A stretch of 64,000 nt of DNA from Nocardioides sp. (GCA_002729525.1 PBYI01000015.1:84533-148532), one strand, 5' to 3'; positions 32,584 through 41,253 are shown, counted from the first letter of the stretch. Numbers and translations are program-made. The notes: generated from the sequence alone by a model not told the origin.

Positions 32584-34869
32584 GTGACCGTCCATCACGC
32601 CTCGCCCCGCCGCGCGCTGCGCGCCGCCACCCTGTCCGCGACCGTCTCCGGCGCCCTGCTGCTGACCTCGCTGCCGGCTGCCGCGCCCGCGGCCGAGCCG
32701 ACCAGCGTCCCGCCGGCGCCGACCACGGTGTCTGCCAAGCCCGCCAGCGGCCTGGTCGTCGGCGACCGCCGCGTCGTCACCGACGGCTCCATCACCAGCA
32801 TCCGCCGCGACGGCAAGAAGCTCCTGGTCAACGGCCTCTTCGACCACGTCGGCGTCTTCAGCGGGTCCGCGATCACCCTCGGCGAAGGGTCCGGCAAGCG
32901 GCTGGGCTTCACCACCTTCGACCACGTCGTCTCGACCTCGGTCCCCGACGGCAGCGGCGGCTGGTACGTCGCGGGCGACTTCGAGACCGTCGGCGGGGAC
33001 GCGCAGCGCTACCTGGCGCACGTGGCCGGCGACGGCACGGTCGTCGACGACCTCCCCGCACCCGACGGCCCGGTGTGGTCGCTCGGCCTGTCCGACGGCC
33101 TGCTGTACGTCGGCGGGGTCTTCGACCGGGTGGGCGAGCGGGCCCGGGACGGCCTGGCCGCGATCCGCCTGTCCGACGGCGCGGTCACCGGCTTCGCACC
33201 CCAGGCCGACGGGATCGTGACCGAGCTGCTGCCCGCCCCGGCCGCGCCCGGCCGCACCGCTCGGGTCTTCGCCAGCGTCGTGCCCGACTACTACGAGGGC
33301 GCCCCCGCGCTCCAGGCGTACGACGCCGCCACGGGCGACGAGGTCGCGGGCTTCACCCCCGGCACCCGGCGCGGGGTCGGCGGCGAGCTCGCCCTCCTCG
33401 ACGACACCCTGTACGTCGGCCGCGGCGGCGTCGACGCGATCGACGCGACGACCGGCGACCAGGTGCCCGGCTTCGACACCGGCGGGCTCGACCTCGCCCG
33501 GGCCGAGAGCGACCAGCGCGTCTCCGTCCTCGCTGTCGACGACGGCCGGCTGCTGGTCGGCGGGGCGTTCTCCGACGTGGCCGGCCGGTCCGGCGGGCTG
33601 ATCGCCGTCGACCCGACCACCGGCGACGTCGTACCGGGCTTCTCGGCGCGGGTCCGCTCCTTCGGCCGCGCCCAGGGCACCGACGACGCGCGCGGCGTCG
33701 TCAGCGTCGCGGTCGACGGCGACCGGCTGTGGATCGGCGGCCAGTTCGCCGTGGCCGGCGGGAAGGCGGCGTCGAACGTCGCCGCGCTCGACCGCACCAC
33801 CGGCGACCGGGTCACCCGCGACACCCCCGAGATCAACGAGATCGTGCACACCGCCACGGTCTCCGGCGACCGCGTGTTCGTCGGCGGCCTGTTCTCCATG
33901 CTCGGCGCCATCGAGGCCAAGGGCCTCGCCACTCTCGACGCCCGCACGCTGCGGCCGATCAGCGGCAGCACGCACCGGGTGCCCTACCGGTACTCCACGA
34001 TGATGCCCGTGGGCCGCACCCTCTACCTCGCCGACACCCGCAGCCCCGGCCCCGACGGCGGCCGCTTCGCCGACGGCGCCTGGTACGGCGGCTCCGAGCG
34101 GGTCGTCGCGGTCGACGCCCGCACCGGCAAGCGGCTCAAGCGGCTCACCACGAAGCCCATCCGGCGCTACCTGACCGCCACCGTCGGCGGCGGCCGCCTC
34201 TACACCGTGCGCCGCCTCGACGACCGCCGGTTCCCCCGCACCCAGGTCACGGTCCGCGACGCGCGCACGGGCCGCACGCTCACGTCGTACGTCGTGGGCC
34301 TGCGCGGGTACGCCACCACCGCGCGGGTGCAGGGCTCCAAGCTCCTGCTCGCCGGCAGCTTCAAGCGGCGTCGAGGCAACGGCCAGCAGGCGAACCTCGC
34401 CGTCATCCGGCTGCGCCCCTCCGGGATCATCGACACCGCCTTCGACCCGCACGTCGACGGTCCCGTGCACGACCTGTCCGACGCCGGCACGCCGCTGCTG
34501 CTGTCGGGTGCGTTCCACCGACGCTCGGGGAAGGGACCGCGCGGTGGCGTCGTCCGGGTCTCTCCCGGCAGCGGCTCCCCGCTGCGCGGCTGGTGGTCCA
34601 GCGCCGGCGGCACCCGCTCCGACATCAGCGTCGCCGGGTCGTGGGTCTTCGCCGGCAGCACGAACTATCCGGGCGGCAGGCTCCTGCGCCTCTCCGACGG
34701 CCGCACCGTGACGCCGCCCGACGGGATGCTCCGGAGCCGGGTGCGCGCCATCGAGTCGCGGCCGGGTGGCGGGTTCGTGTTCCACCAGGCCAACACCTAC
34801 TCCCGCGGCTCCGGCGGCGGGTCGCTGCTGAACCTCAGCAGCATCGGCTACGCCACCCCCACCGACTGA
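32584..34869 (+). CDS. Secreted beta-propeller-like protein
   Basis: A 761-residue protein from GTG 32584. A basic N-terminus (PRRALRAAT), a hydrophobic core and AAPAAEP form a Sec-type signal peptide of about 36 residues. The rest is a series of about 50-70-residue repeats with the pattern LLVGGAFSDVAGRSGGL ... LDRTTGDRV, as in delta-60/DUF5122-type propellers (for example YVGGVFDRVGERA, WIGGQFAVAGGKA, FVGGLFSMLGAIE). No catalytic motif is seen. It is probably an extracellular or wall-associated structural or binding protein. A 12-residue stretch near the C-terminus is basic (GSFKRRRGNGQQ). Confidence 0.8.
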   Translation: MTVHHASPRRALRAATLSATVSGALLLTSLPAAAPAAEPTSVPPAPTTVSAKPASGLVVGDRRVVTDGSITSIRRDGKKLLVNGLFDHVGVFSGSAITLGEGSGKRLGFTTFDHVVSTSVPDGSGGWYVAGDFETVGGDAQRYLAHVAGDGTVVDDLPAPDGPVWSLGLSDGLLYVGGVFDRVGERARDGLAAIRLSDGAVTGFAPQADGIVTELLPAPAAPGRTARVFASVVPDYYEGAPALQAYDAATGDEVAGFTPGTRRGVGGELALLDDTLYVGRGGVDAIDATTGDQVPGFDTGGLDLARAESDQRVSVLAVDDGRLLVGGAFSDVAGRSGGLIAVDPTTGDVVPGFSARVRSFGRAQGTDDARGVVSVAVDGDRLWIGGQFAVAGGKAASNVAALDRTTGDRVTRDTPEINEIVHTATVSGDRVFVGGLFSMLGAIEAKGLATLDARTLRPISGSTHRVPYRYSTMMPVGRTLYLADTRSPGPDGGRFADGAWYGGSERVVAVDARTGKRLKRLTTKPIRRYLTATVGGGRLYTVRRLDDRRFPRTQVTVRDARTGRTLTSYVVGLRGYATTARVQGSKLLLAGSFKRRRGNGQQANLAVIRLRPSGIIDTAFDPHVDGPVHDLSDAGTPLLLSGAFHRRSGKGPRGGVVRVSPGSGSPLRGWWSSAGGTRSDISVAGSWVFAGSTNYPGGRLLRLSDGRTVTPPDGMLRSRVRAIESRPGGGFVFHQANTYSRGSGGGSLLNLSSIGYATPTD

Positions 34870-34919
34870 GCGCTCCCTCCCGGAGGACCCACCGGGCCCC
34901 GCCCGCGCGGGGACGACGA

Positions 34920-34952
34920 AGGGCCGGCCCGAGCAGTGCTCGGACCGGCCCT
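34920..34952. terminator. Terminator hairpin between convergent genes
   Basis: The arms AGGGCCGG-C-CCGAGCA and TGCTCGG-A-CCGGCCCT pair with one mismatch (34920-34952). They lie between the propeller stop (34869) and the pckG stop (35016), so the hairpin can serve both directions. Confidence 0.7.
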
Positions 34953-35015
34953 GTGTCGTACGCCGTGCGCCGTTGCGCGGCGGACGTCTGCGGGCGCCTG
35001 CGCGCCCGGCGCCGA

Positions 35016-36854
35016 TCAGCCCTCGAAGGACTCCAGCGCCTTGGCGACGCGACGGTGCGCGTCCCAGATCTCCTCGGGCAGGCCCGGGAACTGGTCGAGG
35101 TGCTTCTCGCGGTGGCCCATCTCTTCCTTCCACCGGTCGACGTCGATCTCGAGCACGGTGTCGAGGTCGGCGAGCGCCTGCTCGTCGAGGCCCTCGAGGA
35201 GCAGCTCCTCGCGCAGCGGGACCACGCCGACGGGGGTCTCCCGGCCGGTGACCTCGCCCTCGCGGTACTGCATGAGCCACACCAGCGGGCGGAGGTTCTC
35301 GCGGTAGCCCGGCCACAGGAAGCGGCCGTCCTCGCCGCGCTGGAACCAGTTGACGTGCGCGAAGATCGGCTTCTTCGTCGCCCGGCCGATGACCTCCAGC
35401 CAGTGGGCGGCGTAGTCGCCCTCGCCGTAGGACATGAACGGACGCATCGACATCGGGTCGTAGCGGAGCACGCCCTCGAGACCGTCGGCCGCCGCGGTCG
35501 CCTCGGCGCCCAGGGTCAGGCCGTCGTACACGCCCTCGGCGGCGTCGCCGATCGCGCGGACCAGCGGCTCGCGGTCCTTGGTGCGGCCACCGAAGATGAT
35601 GCCGTCGATCTCGACGCCGGCGGGCTCCTCGAAGTCGGTCGCGACGTTCGGCACGTTGTCGAGCGTCGTGGTGAACCGGCTGTTGGGGTGCGCCCACGGC
35701 AGGTCGACGTCATCGCCGGTGCGCTCGGCGATCGGGAGGCCCTTCCAGTCGAGCCAGCCGGCGAGGTCGGTGGGCTTGGGGCCCATGCCCTCCCACCAGA
35801 CGTCCTGGGTCTTCTCGTTGTAGGCCACGTTGGTGAAGATCGCGCCGGTGCCGGGGACGATCGAGTCGACCGCTGTCGGGTTGGTCTTCTCGTTGGTGTC
35901 CTTCGCGACGCCGAAGACGCCGTTCTCCGGGTTCATCCCGTAGAGCTTGCCGTCGTCGCCGACCCACAGCCACGCGATGTCGTCGCCGTAGAAGTCGACG
36001 TAGTAGCGGTCGCCGAGGGCGTCGGGCGCCAGCGTCATCGCGAGGTTGGTCTTGCCCGACGCGGACGGGAAGCCGCCACAGATGTGGTACTTCTTCCCGG
36101 TCTCCTTGTCGGTGATGCCGAGCAGCATGAACTGCTCCACGAGGAAGCCGTTCTTCCAGCCGTCGTAGGAGCCCTGGCGCAGGCCGTGGGCGATCTTGCC
36201 GAGCAGCGCGTTGCCGCCGTACGACGAGCCGAAGTGCAGGATCGTGCGCTCGTCGGCGATGGTCGCGAAGTAGCGCTGGTCGTCGGGCGTGCCCTGGCCG
36301 AGGTTCTCCAGGTCGCCGGTGACGTGCACGGCCTTGACGAAGGAGTCGCCGAGGTCGTTGACGAACTCCGCGCCGACCCGCGCCATCCGGATCATCTGCA
36401 GCACGACGCCGCGGTTGTCGGTCAGCTCGATGCCGGCCGCGAACTCCTCCAGGGGGGAGCCCTTGGGCGACATGAGGTAGGGGATGACGTACATCGTCTT
36501 GCCGGCCGAGGCGCCGGTCATGAGGCCGACGAGCTTGTCCTTCATCTCGGCGGCGGGCTTCCAGTTGTTGTAGACGCCCTTGTCGGACTCGTCGCTCGTG
36601 GCGACGATCGTGCGCTCCTCGGCGCGCGCGGTGTCCTTGAAGTAGGAACGGGAGTAGTAGCGCCCCTCCCCGGCGGGCAGCAGCTCGCCTGCGGCGAGGG
36701 CCTCCTCGAGCAGCCGCGCGTCGTCGGCCGCGCTGACGACCTCCACACGGTCCGGCTGGGTCACGCCGGCCCAGTGCGCGACGTACGCGCGAGCCTGCGG
36801 GTTGGTCAGTCCTGCCTGGTCGAGGGCCTTCTCGACATCCACCATGTCGTCCAT
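35016..36854 (-). CDS. pckG: Phosphoenolpyruvate carboxykinase (GTP)
   Basis: A 612-residue enzyme of the usual GTP-PEPCK length. It shows the substrate segment SSYGGNALLGKIAHGLRQGS, the P-loop FPSASGKTNLAM, the metal site GDDIAWLWVGDDGKLY, and the nucleotide region PISAERT-like GLPIAERTGDD, with EGDYAAHWLE late. It converts oxaloacetate and GTP to PEP, the first committed gluconeogenic step, and is well suited to a cell living on organic acids. The residue before GKTNLAM is serine, where the hyper-reactive P-loop cysteine of most family members sits. It is divergent from the LuxR-type gene across 312 bp. Confidence 0.95.
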   Translation of the reverse strand: MDDMVDVEKALDQAGLTNPQARAYVAHWAGVTQPDRVEVVSAADDARLLEEALAAGELLPAGEGRYYSRSYFKDTARAEERTIVATSDESDKGVYNNWKPAAEMKDKLVGLMTGASAGKTMYVIPYLMSPKGSPLEEFAAGIELTDNRGVVLQMIRMARVGAEFVNDLGDSFVKAVHVTGDLENLGQGTPDDQRYFATIADERTILHFGSSYGGNALLGKIAHGLRQGSYDGWKNGFLVEQFMLLGITDKETGKKYHICGGFPSASGKTNLAMTLAPDALGDRYYVDFYGDDIAWLWVGDDGKLYGMNPENGVFGVAKDTNEKTNPTAVDSIVPGTGAIFTNVAYNEKTQDVWWEGMGPKPTDLAGWLDWKGLPIAERTGDDVDLPWAHPNSRFTTTLDNVPNVATDFEEPAGVEIDGIIFGGRTKDREPLVRAIGDAAEGVYDGLTLGAEATAAADGLEGVLRYDPMSMRPFMSYGEGDYAAHWLEVIGRATKKPIFAHVNWFQRGEDGRFLWPGYRENLRPLVWLMQYREGEVTGRETPVGVVPLREELLLEGLDEQALADLDTVLEIDVDRWKEEMGHREKHLDQFPGLPEEIWDAHRRVAKALESFEG

Positions 36855-37166
36855 GCCTTTCGGGTCATGCCGGGGTGAAACACGCTTCTATTCGCTTGTC
36901 GCGCGAAGCGGGAAACCCTCTGGACGACGGTCACAGAACGTCACGAGGGGTGCCTCGACGCGTCCGGCGACAGTGCCGGTGATGCCCCACCATGGAGGTC
37001 CGGCGGCCTGGACGCGACTGGATCGATCCAAACGCGGGGCGTCGCGCCCACCGACCTGGGCGTTTGCAACACTCTGCAACCGAGGCGTGTGCGACGATGA
37101 CGAGGTCTCGGGAGGTGCGCCGCGCGCACCGGGAGCGACCTGCGACAGGAGGGAGAGGGCCGGGCG
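36855..37166. other. Divergent intergenic region pckG / LuxR-type gene
   Basis: A 312-bp gene-free gap, slightly AT-richer than its surroundings. The only structure I see is the direct repeat TGCAAC at 37065-37070 and 37075-37080, exactly one helical turn apart and about 87 bp before the LuxR-type start. A purine-rich AGGAGGGAGAGGG tract precedes that start. Confidence 0.5.
37065..37080. promoter_or_regulatory. Direct repeat TGCAAC with 10-bp period
   Basis: TGCAAC-ACTC-TGCAAC in the gap upstream of the LuxR-type regulator. The one-turn spacing would suit a dimeric HTH protein binding one face of DNA. The assignment is speculative. Confidence 0.35.
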
Positions 37167-38186
37167 ATGGCGACCTACGGCCCCGACGAGCGCGCCCTCT
37201 TCGAGGAGGCGGGCACCCGTCTGTACGACGACGCGGTGCGCGCCGAGGGCATCCGCGCGGACGACGCCCGCATCGCCGACGGCGGGCCCGACCGGCCGGC
37301 GTTCGACCTGCTCGTGCGGCTCGGCCTGCTCCAGCTCGACAAGCCGAGCGCGACCTGGCTGCCCGAGGACCCCTCGGTGGTGCAGTCCCGCGTGGTGACG
37401 CCGCTGGGCCACGAGGGCTCGCGGATGCTGGAGGAGTCGGCCCAGTGGGCGCGGTCCTTCGGCGTGTTGGGCCAGGCGTGGCGCCGCTCGCCCATGGCGC
37501 AGGCCCGTGGCCCGTTCACCTACCTCCACGACGAGGCCATCGGCCCGTTCCTCACCGGCCTGGTCGCCGAAGCCGAGGAGGAGATGCTGACCGCGCAGCC
37601 GCAGACCGGCCGCGACGCTGGCTCGCTGGCCGCCGCCGCCCTGCGCGACACCGCGATGCTCGAGCGCGGCACCCGGATGCGCACGCTCTACCAGCACAGC
37701 GCCCGCCGCAGCTCCTTCACGCGCAAGTACGTCGCCGCGGTCTCCGAGCGGGGCGCGGAGGTGCGCACGCTCGACGAGTTCTTCAAGCGGATGATCATCG
37801 TCGACCGCCGGGTCGCCGTGCTTCCGGCCAGCGACGACAACCGCAGCGCGGTCGCGGTGCGCGAGCCGTCGGTCGTCGACTTCCTCGTCGACATCTTCGA
37901 GCGGTCCTGGGAGCGGGCCCGCCCGTTCACCAACCGCGAGACCGCGATGCTCAAGGACATCGCCGCCGAGCAGCGGTCGATGACGATCCGGATGCTCATC
38001 GAGGGCCACTCCGACCCGGTCAGCGCGAAGCGCCTGGGCGTCAGCCCCCGCACGTACGCCGGCTACGTGGCCGACCTCAAGGCGGAGTACGAGGCGGAGA
38101 CCCGCTTCCAGCTCGGCTACACGATGGGGCAGTCGGGCGTCTCGGGCGTCGACGACGACGCCTCGCCGCCCGCCGCGGCCGACTGA
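37167..38186 (+). CDS. LuxR-type HTH regulator with TrmB/PLD-like sensor region
   Basis: A 339-residue protein. Residues 1-70 resemble a TrmB-like winged-helix start (LFEEAGTRLYDDAVRAEGI ... LVRLGLLQLD). Residues 150-260 resemble the phospholipase-D-like effector region (RMRTLYQHSARRSSFTRKYV, FFKRMIIVDRRVAVLPA). Residues about 270-320 form a C-terminal LuxR-like HTH (AAEQRSMTIRMLIEGHSDPV then AKRLGVSPRTYAGYVADLKAEY). Regulators with this layout are common in actinobacteria, often as orphan genes. It converges with a tiny secreted peptide gene separated by a strong hairpin, which invites the idea of a peptide-sensing pair. The ligand and targets are unknown. Confidence 0.8.
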   Translation: MATYGPDERALFEEAGTRLYDDAVRAEGIRADDARIADGGPDRPAFDLLVRLGLLQLDKPSATWLPEDPSVVQSRVVTPLGHEGSRMLEESAQWARSFGVLGQAWRRSPMAQARGPFTYLHDEAIGPFLTGLVAEAEEEMLTAQPQTGRDAGSLAAAALRDTAMLERGTRMRTLYQHSARRSSFTRKYVAAVSERGAEVRTLDEFFKRMIIVDRRVAVLPASDDNRSAVAVREPSVVDFLVDIFERSWERARPFTNRETAMLKDIAAEQRSMTIRMLIEGHSDPVSAKRLGVSPRTYAGYVADLKAEYEAETRFQLGYTMGQSGVSGVDDDASPPAAAD

Positions 38187-38197
38187 CGGGCACATGA

Positions 38198-38229
38198 GAA
38201 CGACCCCCGACGGAGGCCGGGGGTCGTTC
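38198..38229. terminator. Terminator hairpin between the LuxR-type gene and the mini-peptide gene
   Basis: A perfect 12-bp stem (38198-38209 with 38218-38229) and 8-base loop. The plus-strand arm ends in GTTC-T, a short T-containing tail. It separates two convergent genes. Confidence 0.75.
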
Positions 38230-38279
38230 TGTGAGGCTCTGTACGCCGGGGCCGAGTCCGCCGACGTCTCAGCGCTGCG

Positions 38280-38435
38280 TCACTCGGTGGCGCCGCCACC
38301 GCCGGGCTTGCTGACGCACCAACCGCCACAGCCCCAGCTGGAGTCAGCGGCGGAGGCGGGGGATGCGAAGCCCAGGACGCCGAGGCCGAGAATCGCGGCC
38401 GCGCTGGCGAGTCCAAGCTTTCGAGCGATCTTCAT
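38280..38435 (-). CDS. Secreted mini-peptide with two cysteines
   Basis: A 51-residue protein from ATG 38435, with GAAGGAAG about eight bases upstream. Residues 1-29 are a textbook signal peptide: MKIARK, then a hydrophobic core GLASAAAILGLGVLGF, ending ASPASA. The predicted mature part is only 22 residues, beginning ADSSWGCGGWC and ending in a glycine-rich tail. The C-G-G-W-C core could form a disulfide or be modified. It is not a known bacteriocin class to me and no maturation enzymes are adjacent. It converges with a LuxR-type regulator, so a signalling or antimicrobial role is possible but unproven. Confidence 0.75.
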   Translation of the reverse strand: MKIARKLGLASAAAILGLGVLGFASPASAADSSWGCGGWCVSKPGGGGATE

Positions 38436-38632
38436 GGTCCAGACTTCCTTCTCTACGGACCCACGGATTGGCCCGTGCGTCGATTGTCGACACCGTGAAC
38501 GGGTGCCGCATCCCCTGCGTTGCCTCATCTTCGTGCAGTGCAAGTTTGTGCAGCCCCGGGATCCACACAGACGCGCAGAAGTCCGAGTACCCCGGTCGAG
38601 AACGGGGCAAACCTAGGTCGCCCAGAAGTTTT

Positions 38633-38658
38633 CCGACATACCGCCAGCGGTATGTCGG
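38633..38658. repeat. Perfect inverted repeat, 11-bp arms
   Basis: CCGACATACCG-CCAG-CGGTATGTCGG, about 200 bp upstream of the mini-peptide start and downstream of tRNA-Ser. It lacks a following T-run in either direction, so it could be an operator for the peptide gene or part of a tRNA terminator. Confidence 0.5.
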
Positions 38659-38674
38659 AGGCCCGGGAACGACG

Positions 38675-38703
38675 AGGCCCGCCCCGGGATCCGGGACGGG
38701 CCT
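38675..38703 (-). terminator. Terminator hairpin of tRNA-Ser(GCT)
   Basis: Two 13-base arms with one mismatch and a 3-base loop, beginning six bases beyond the 3' end of the leftward tRNA-Ser. Confidence 0.65.
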
Positions 38704-38708
38704 GGTGG

Positions 38709-38800
38709 CGGAGGCGGCGGGATTTGAACCCGCGAGAGGAGGATCACTCCTCAACCCGCTTAGCAGGCGGGCGCCATAGACCGGACTAGGCGACGCCTCC
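38709..38800 (-). tRNA. tRNA-Ser (anticodon GCT)
   Basis: A 92-base class II tRNA. The acceptor GGAGGCG pairs with CGCCTCC, the anticodon stem-loop CCGC-CTGCTAA-GCGG gives GCT, the long variable arm is GAGGAGTGATCCTCCTC, and the T-loop is GGTTCAAATCC. The discriminator is G and CCA is not encoded. It reads AGC and AGT codons. Confidence 0.96.
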
Positions 38801-38883
38801 ACGCCCTCGACGCGCGGCGCACGGCCACGCCCGCTCGGGCCCCGACAGGCTACAGGCGGCGCGTCGCCGCCCGCGAATCGCAC

Positions 38884-39393
38884 TCAGCCTCGTGCGCGCA
38901 GCCGACCCCGTACGTCGTTCGCGAACGCGTCACGGTCGGCGTCGAGCACCGCCACCGGCACCGTGGTCGTGCCGCCCTCGCGCAGCCGCAGCTCCAGCAC
39001 GGGCGTGCCGGCCCGGTGGGCGGCGGCCGCCTCGACGACGTCGGCCCAGCGGGCCCGGGTGACCCCCGCGCCCCGCACGCCACGGACGACGTACCCCTCG
39101 GCGTCGAGGCGGACGACGGCCAGGCCACGCCGCAACCAGCCGGCGACCCCGACGACGGTCAGCAGGCCCACCGCCAGCACGACCGCCAGCACGACGACCG
39201 ACCAGCCGGCGAGCGCCACGACCACGGCGGCGAGGACCACGAGCACGGCCAGGGCCACGACCAGGCCGCCGACCACGCGCACCACGATCGGCGTGGCGAA
39301 CCGGTACGTCGAGGTCGCGGGCTGCTGCTCGGGCTGGTCGGGCTGGTCGGGGTCCACGGCTCCATTCTCGCCGAGGGTCACTCGTAGACTCAC
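38884..39393 (-). CDS. Two-TM membrane protein of unknown function
   Basis: Up to 169 residues. GTG 39393 is the longest start and GTG 39357 (VDPDQPDQPEQQ) is also possible. After a short acidic/Gln-rich head come two membrane segments (about 38-85 in the long form). A cytosolic C-terminal beta-rich region LAVVRLDAEGYVVRG ... VLELRLREGGTTTV resembles a bacterial PH-like domain. No function is known. It sits between two tRNA-Ser genes. Confidence 0.65.
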   Translation of the reverse strand: MSLRVTLGENGAVDPDQPDQPEQQPATSTYRFATPIVVRVVGGLVVALAVLVVLAAVVVALAGWSVVVLAVVLAVGLLTVVGVAGWLRRGLAVVRLDAEGYVVRGVRGAGVTRARWADVVEAAAAHRAGTPVLELRLREGGTTTVPVAVLDADRDAFANDVRGRLRARG

Positions 39394-39419
39394 CCGGGTC
39401 CGCCCCTCGGGGAGGGCAC

Positions 39420-39504
39420 GGAGGGGTGCCGGAGTGGCCGATCGGAACCGCCTTGAAAGCGGTCGTGGGGAGCCCCACCGCGGGTTCGAATCCCGCCCCC
39501 TCTG
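39420..39504 (+). tRNA. tRNA-Ser (anticodon TGA)
   Basis: An 85-base class II tRNA. The acceptor GGAGGGG pairs with CCCCTCT (G-U at the first pair), the anticodon loop CTTGAAA gives TGA, the variable arm is TCGTGGGGAGCCCCACC, and the T-loop is GGTTCGAATCC. The discriminator is G and CCA is not encoded. It reads UCN codons. Confidence 0.95.
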
Positions 39505-39520
39505 CCAGTACGTCCGGAAT

Positions 39521-39539
39521 GACCCGGCCCGGCCGGGTC
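39521..39539. terminator. Short hairpin after tRNA-Ser(TGA)
   Basis: GACCCGGC-CCG-GCCGGGTC, an 8-bp stem between the rightward tRNA and the leftward biotinyl-domain gene (stop 39543). It probably ends both transcripts. Confidence 0.55.
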
Positions 39540-39542
39540 GCC

Positions 39543-39773
39543 TCAGAGGCGCAGGGTGAGGAGCACGTCGCCGTCCTGCACGACGTCGCCCGGCCCGACC
39601 TTGACCTCGGTCACCGTGCCGGCCTTCTCGGCCAGCACCGGGATCTCCATCTTCATCGACTCCAGCAGCGCGACCTCGGCGCCCGCCTCGACGACGTCAC
39701 CGGCCTCGACGGACACCGCCAGGACGTTGGCGACCAGCTCCGACACCACCGGCAGCACCTGCTCACGGACCAT
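39543..39773 (-). CDS. Biotin/lipoyl attachment-domain protein (BCCP-like)
   Basis: A 76-residue stand-alone biotinyl domain. The carrier lysine is in ESMKMEIPV near residue 41, with paired glycine turns EAGDVVEAG and GPGDVVQDGD on either side, the standard hammerhead layout. It would carry carboxyl groups for an acyl-CoA or pyruvate carboxylase as a separate subunit. No carboxylase gene is adjacent, so its partner is elsewhere. Confidence 0.9.
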   Translation of the reverse strand: MVREQVLPVVSELVANVLAVSVEAGDVVEAGAEVALLESMKMEIPVLAEKAGTVTEVKVGPGDVVQDGDVLLTLRL

Positions 39774-39859
39774 GTCGGCGACGCTAGTCGTTACCCCCGG
39801 GTACCCGAACTCGTCGTGAGCGAGCGCTCCGCGGCGTACCGGACGGACCGCACCGGGTG

Positions 39860-41242
39860 TCAGAGCAGGGCGGCGAAGCGGCCCGGCTCGGGGCGTCGCG
39901 CCTCGGCCTCCTCGGCGCGCCGGTTGCTGCGCCGACCGCGACCCTTCGTGGGACCGCCGCCGGTGACGAGCAGGTCCGCGCGGATCACCAGCCAGCCCAG
40001 CAGCCCGCCCACGACCAGGCCCATCAGCACCGACAGCCCGGCCTCACGGGTCGTGACCAGCGGGTTGGCGAGGGCGTTGCCGACGGCAGCCGTCGCGGCG
40101 GCACCGAAGGCGGTGACCCACCAGCCCTGCCGCCGGCGGGCGCGCATGTGGCAGCCGTAGGCGAGGGCCGGTACGCCGAGCACGGCCATGATCGGCCGCG
40201 GGAAGGCGCCCAGCTCGGTGCGCGACCAGAGGACGCCGTCGAGCAGGCTCTCGACGAGCCCGGGGGAGCCGTAGCTGCGCAGGAGCTCGGCGTACGTCAG
40301 GGATGCCGCCAGCAGGGCGCCGCCGACCAGCACCACGACCACGCCGCGCCGACCGAGGCCGTGGAAGCCCGCGCCGAGGCGGTAGACGACCCCGAACACC
40401 ATGAGCAGCGACAGGCCGAGCGTGACGTACTCGAACCGCTGCACCTGCAGCTCCGGCTCCAGGCCGACGACCGCGAGGGACGCCGGCACCGCGACCAGGC
40501 AGGCGATCACGCACTCGCGCAGCGCCCGCCACGCGGTGACCGCCGGCACGGTGGCCATCACCGCCAGCACCGCGCCGACGACGCAGGTCATCACGGCCGC
40601 GCCGGTGCGCAGCGCGCTGGTGTCGAGCACGAGGGCGGCGACGCCGATGAGGGCGGCGAGGGTGCCGAAGACGACCGGTCGGCCACCGGTGCGCGCCGCC
40701 AGCGCCCAGGAGTACGCCGCCGCGACGACGACCGCGCCGGTCTCGCCGAGCCACGTGGGGCCGACCGGCAGCATCGCGCAGACCATCGCGGCGGTGCCGG
40801 CGAGGACGAGCACGGCCCAGGCCAGCAGCGGACCGCGCGACGTCGCGACCCGGTCGTGCCAGCCGCCGAGCCGGGTGAGCAGCGCCGAACGCTCCTGGCT
40901 CGGCCCGGCGTCGTGGTCGTCGCCGTCGTGGTCGTCGGCGCGCGGCGTCGCGGTGCGGGACTCGGCGGGGGCCGGGGCGTCGTCGCGGTCGCGCCCGGTG
41001 AGCACGGTCGAGGAGCGCGGCGCGCTCGAGCCGGCGGTGGGCGTGGGGATGCCGGACGTGGGCGTCTGTGCGGGCGGCTGGGCGGACGTCGTACGCCGGC
41101 CGGTCACCGCCGCGGAGGCGGCTCCGGGCGCCTGGACCGGCGTCGGGGTCGCCGAGGCGGGCGTCGCGCGGGGGGAACGCGACGCACGGGACCTCAGGCC
41201 CCGCGACGGCGAGGCCCGGCGACGACCGGCGGCTCTGGACAC
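39860..41242 (-). CDS. Polytopic membrane protein with long disordered N-terminus
   Basis: A 460-residue protein from GTG 41242. The first about 115 residues are Ala/Pro/Ser/Thr-rich and basic-then-acidic, probably disordered (RSRASRSPRATPASATP ... ADDHDGDDHD). About ten membrane helices follow (residues 135-430), ending in a basic tail GGPTKGRGRRSNRRAEEAEARR. No family motif is recognised. The gene starts 11 bp after the nitrilase gene stop on the same strand, so the two are likely cotranscribed. Confidence 0.75.
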   Translation of the reverse strand: MSRAAGRRRASPSRGLRSRASRSPRATPASATPTPVQAPGAASAAVTGRRTTSAQPPAQTPTSGIPTPTAGSSAPRSSTVLTGRDRDDAPAPAESRTATPRADDHDGDDHDAGPSQERSALLTRLGGWHDRVATSRGPLLAWAVLVLAGTAAMVCAMLPVGPTWLGETGAVVVAAAYSWALAARTGGRPVVFGTLAALIGVAALVLDTSALRTGAAVMTCVVGAVLAVMATVPAVTAWRALRECVIACLVAVPASLAVVGLEPELQVQRFEYVTLGLSLLMVFGVVYRLGAGFHGLGRRGVVVVLVGGALLAASLTYAELLRSYGSPGLVESLLDGVLWSRTELGAFPRPIMAVLGVPALAYGCHMRARRRQGWWVTAFGAAATAAVGNALANPLVTTREAGLSVLMGLVVGGLLGWLVIRADLLVTGGGPTKGRGRRSNRRAEEAEARRPEPGRFAALL

Positions 41243-41253
41243 GGCGGACGAGA

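Noticed and set aside
32266..36878. Overlapping very long open frames on both strands (over 1100 codons)
   Set aside because: They are shadows of the secreted propeller and pckG; their translations are low-complexity Arg/Pro/Gly.
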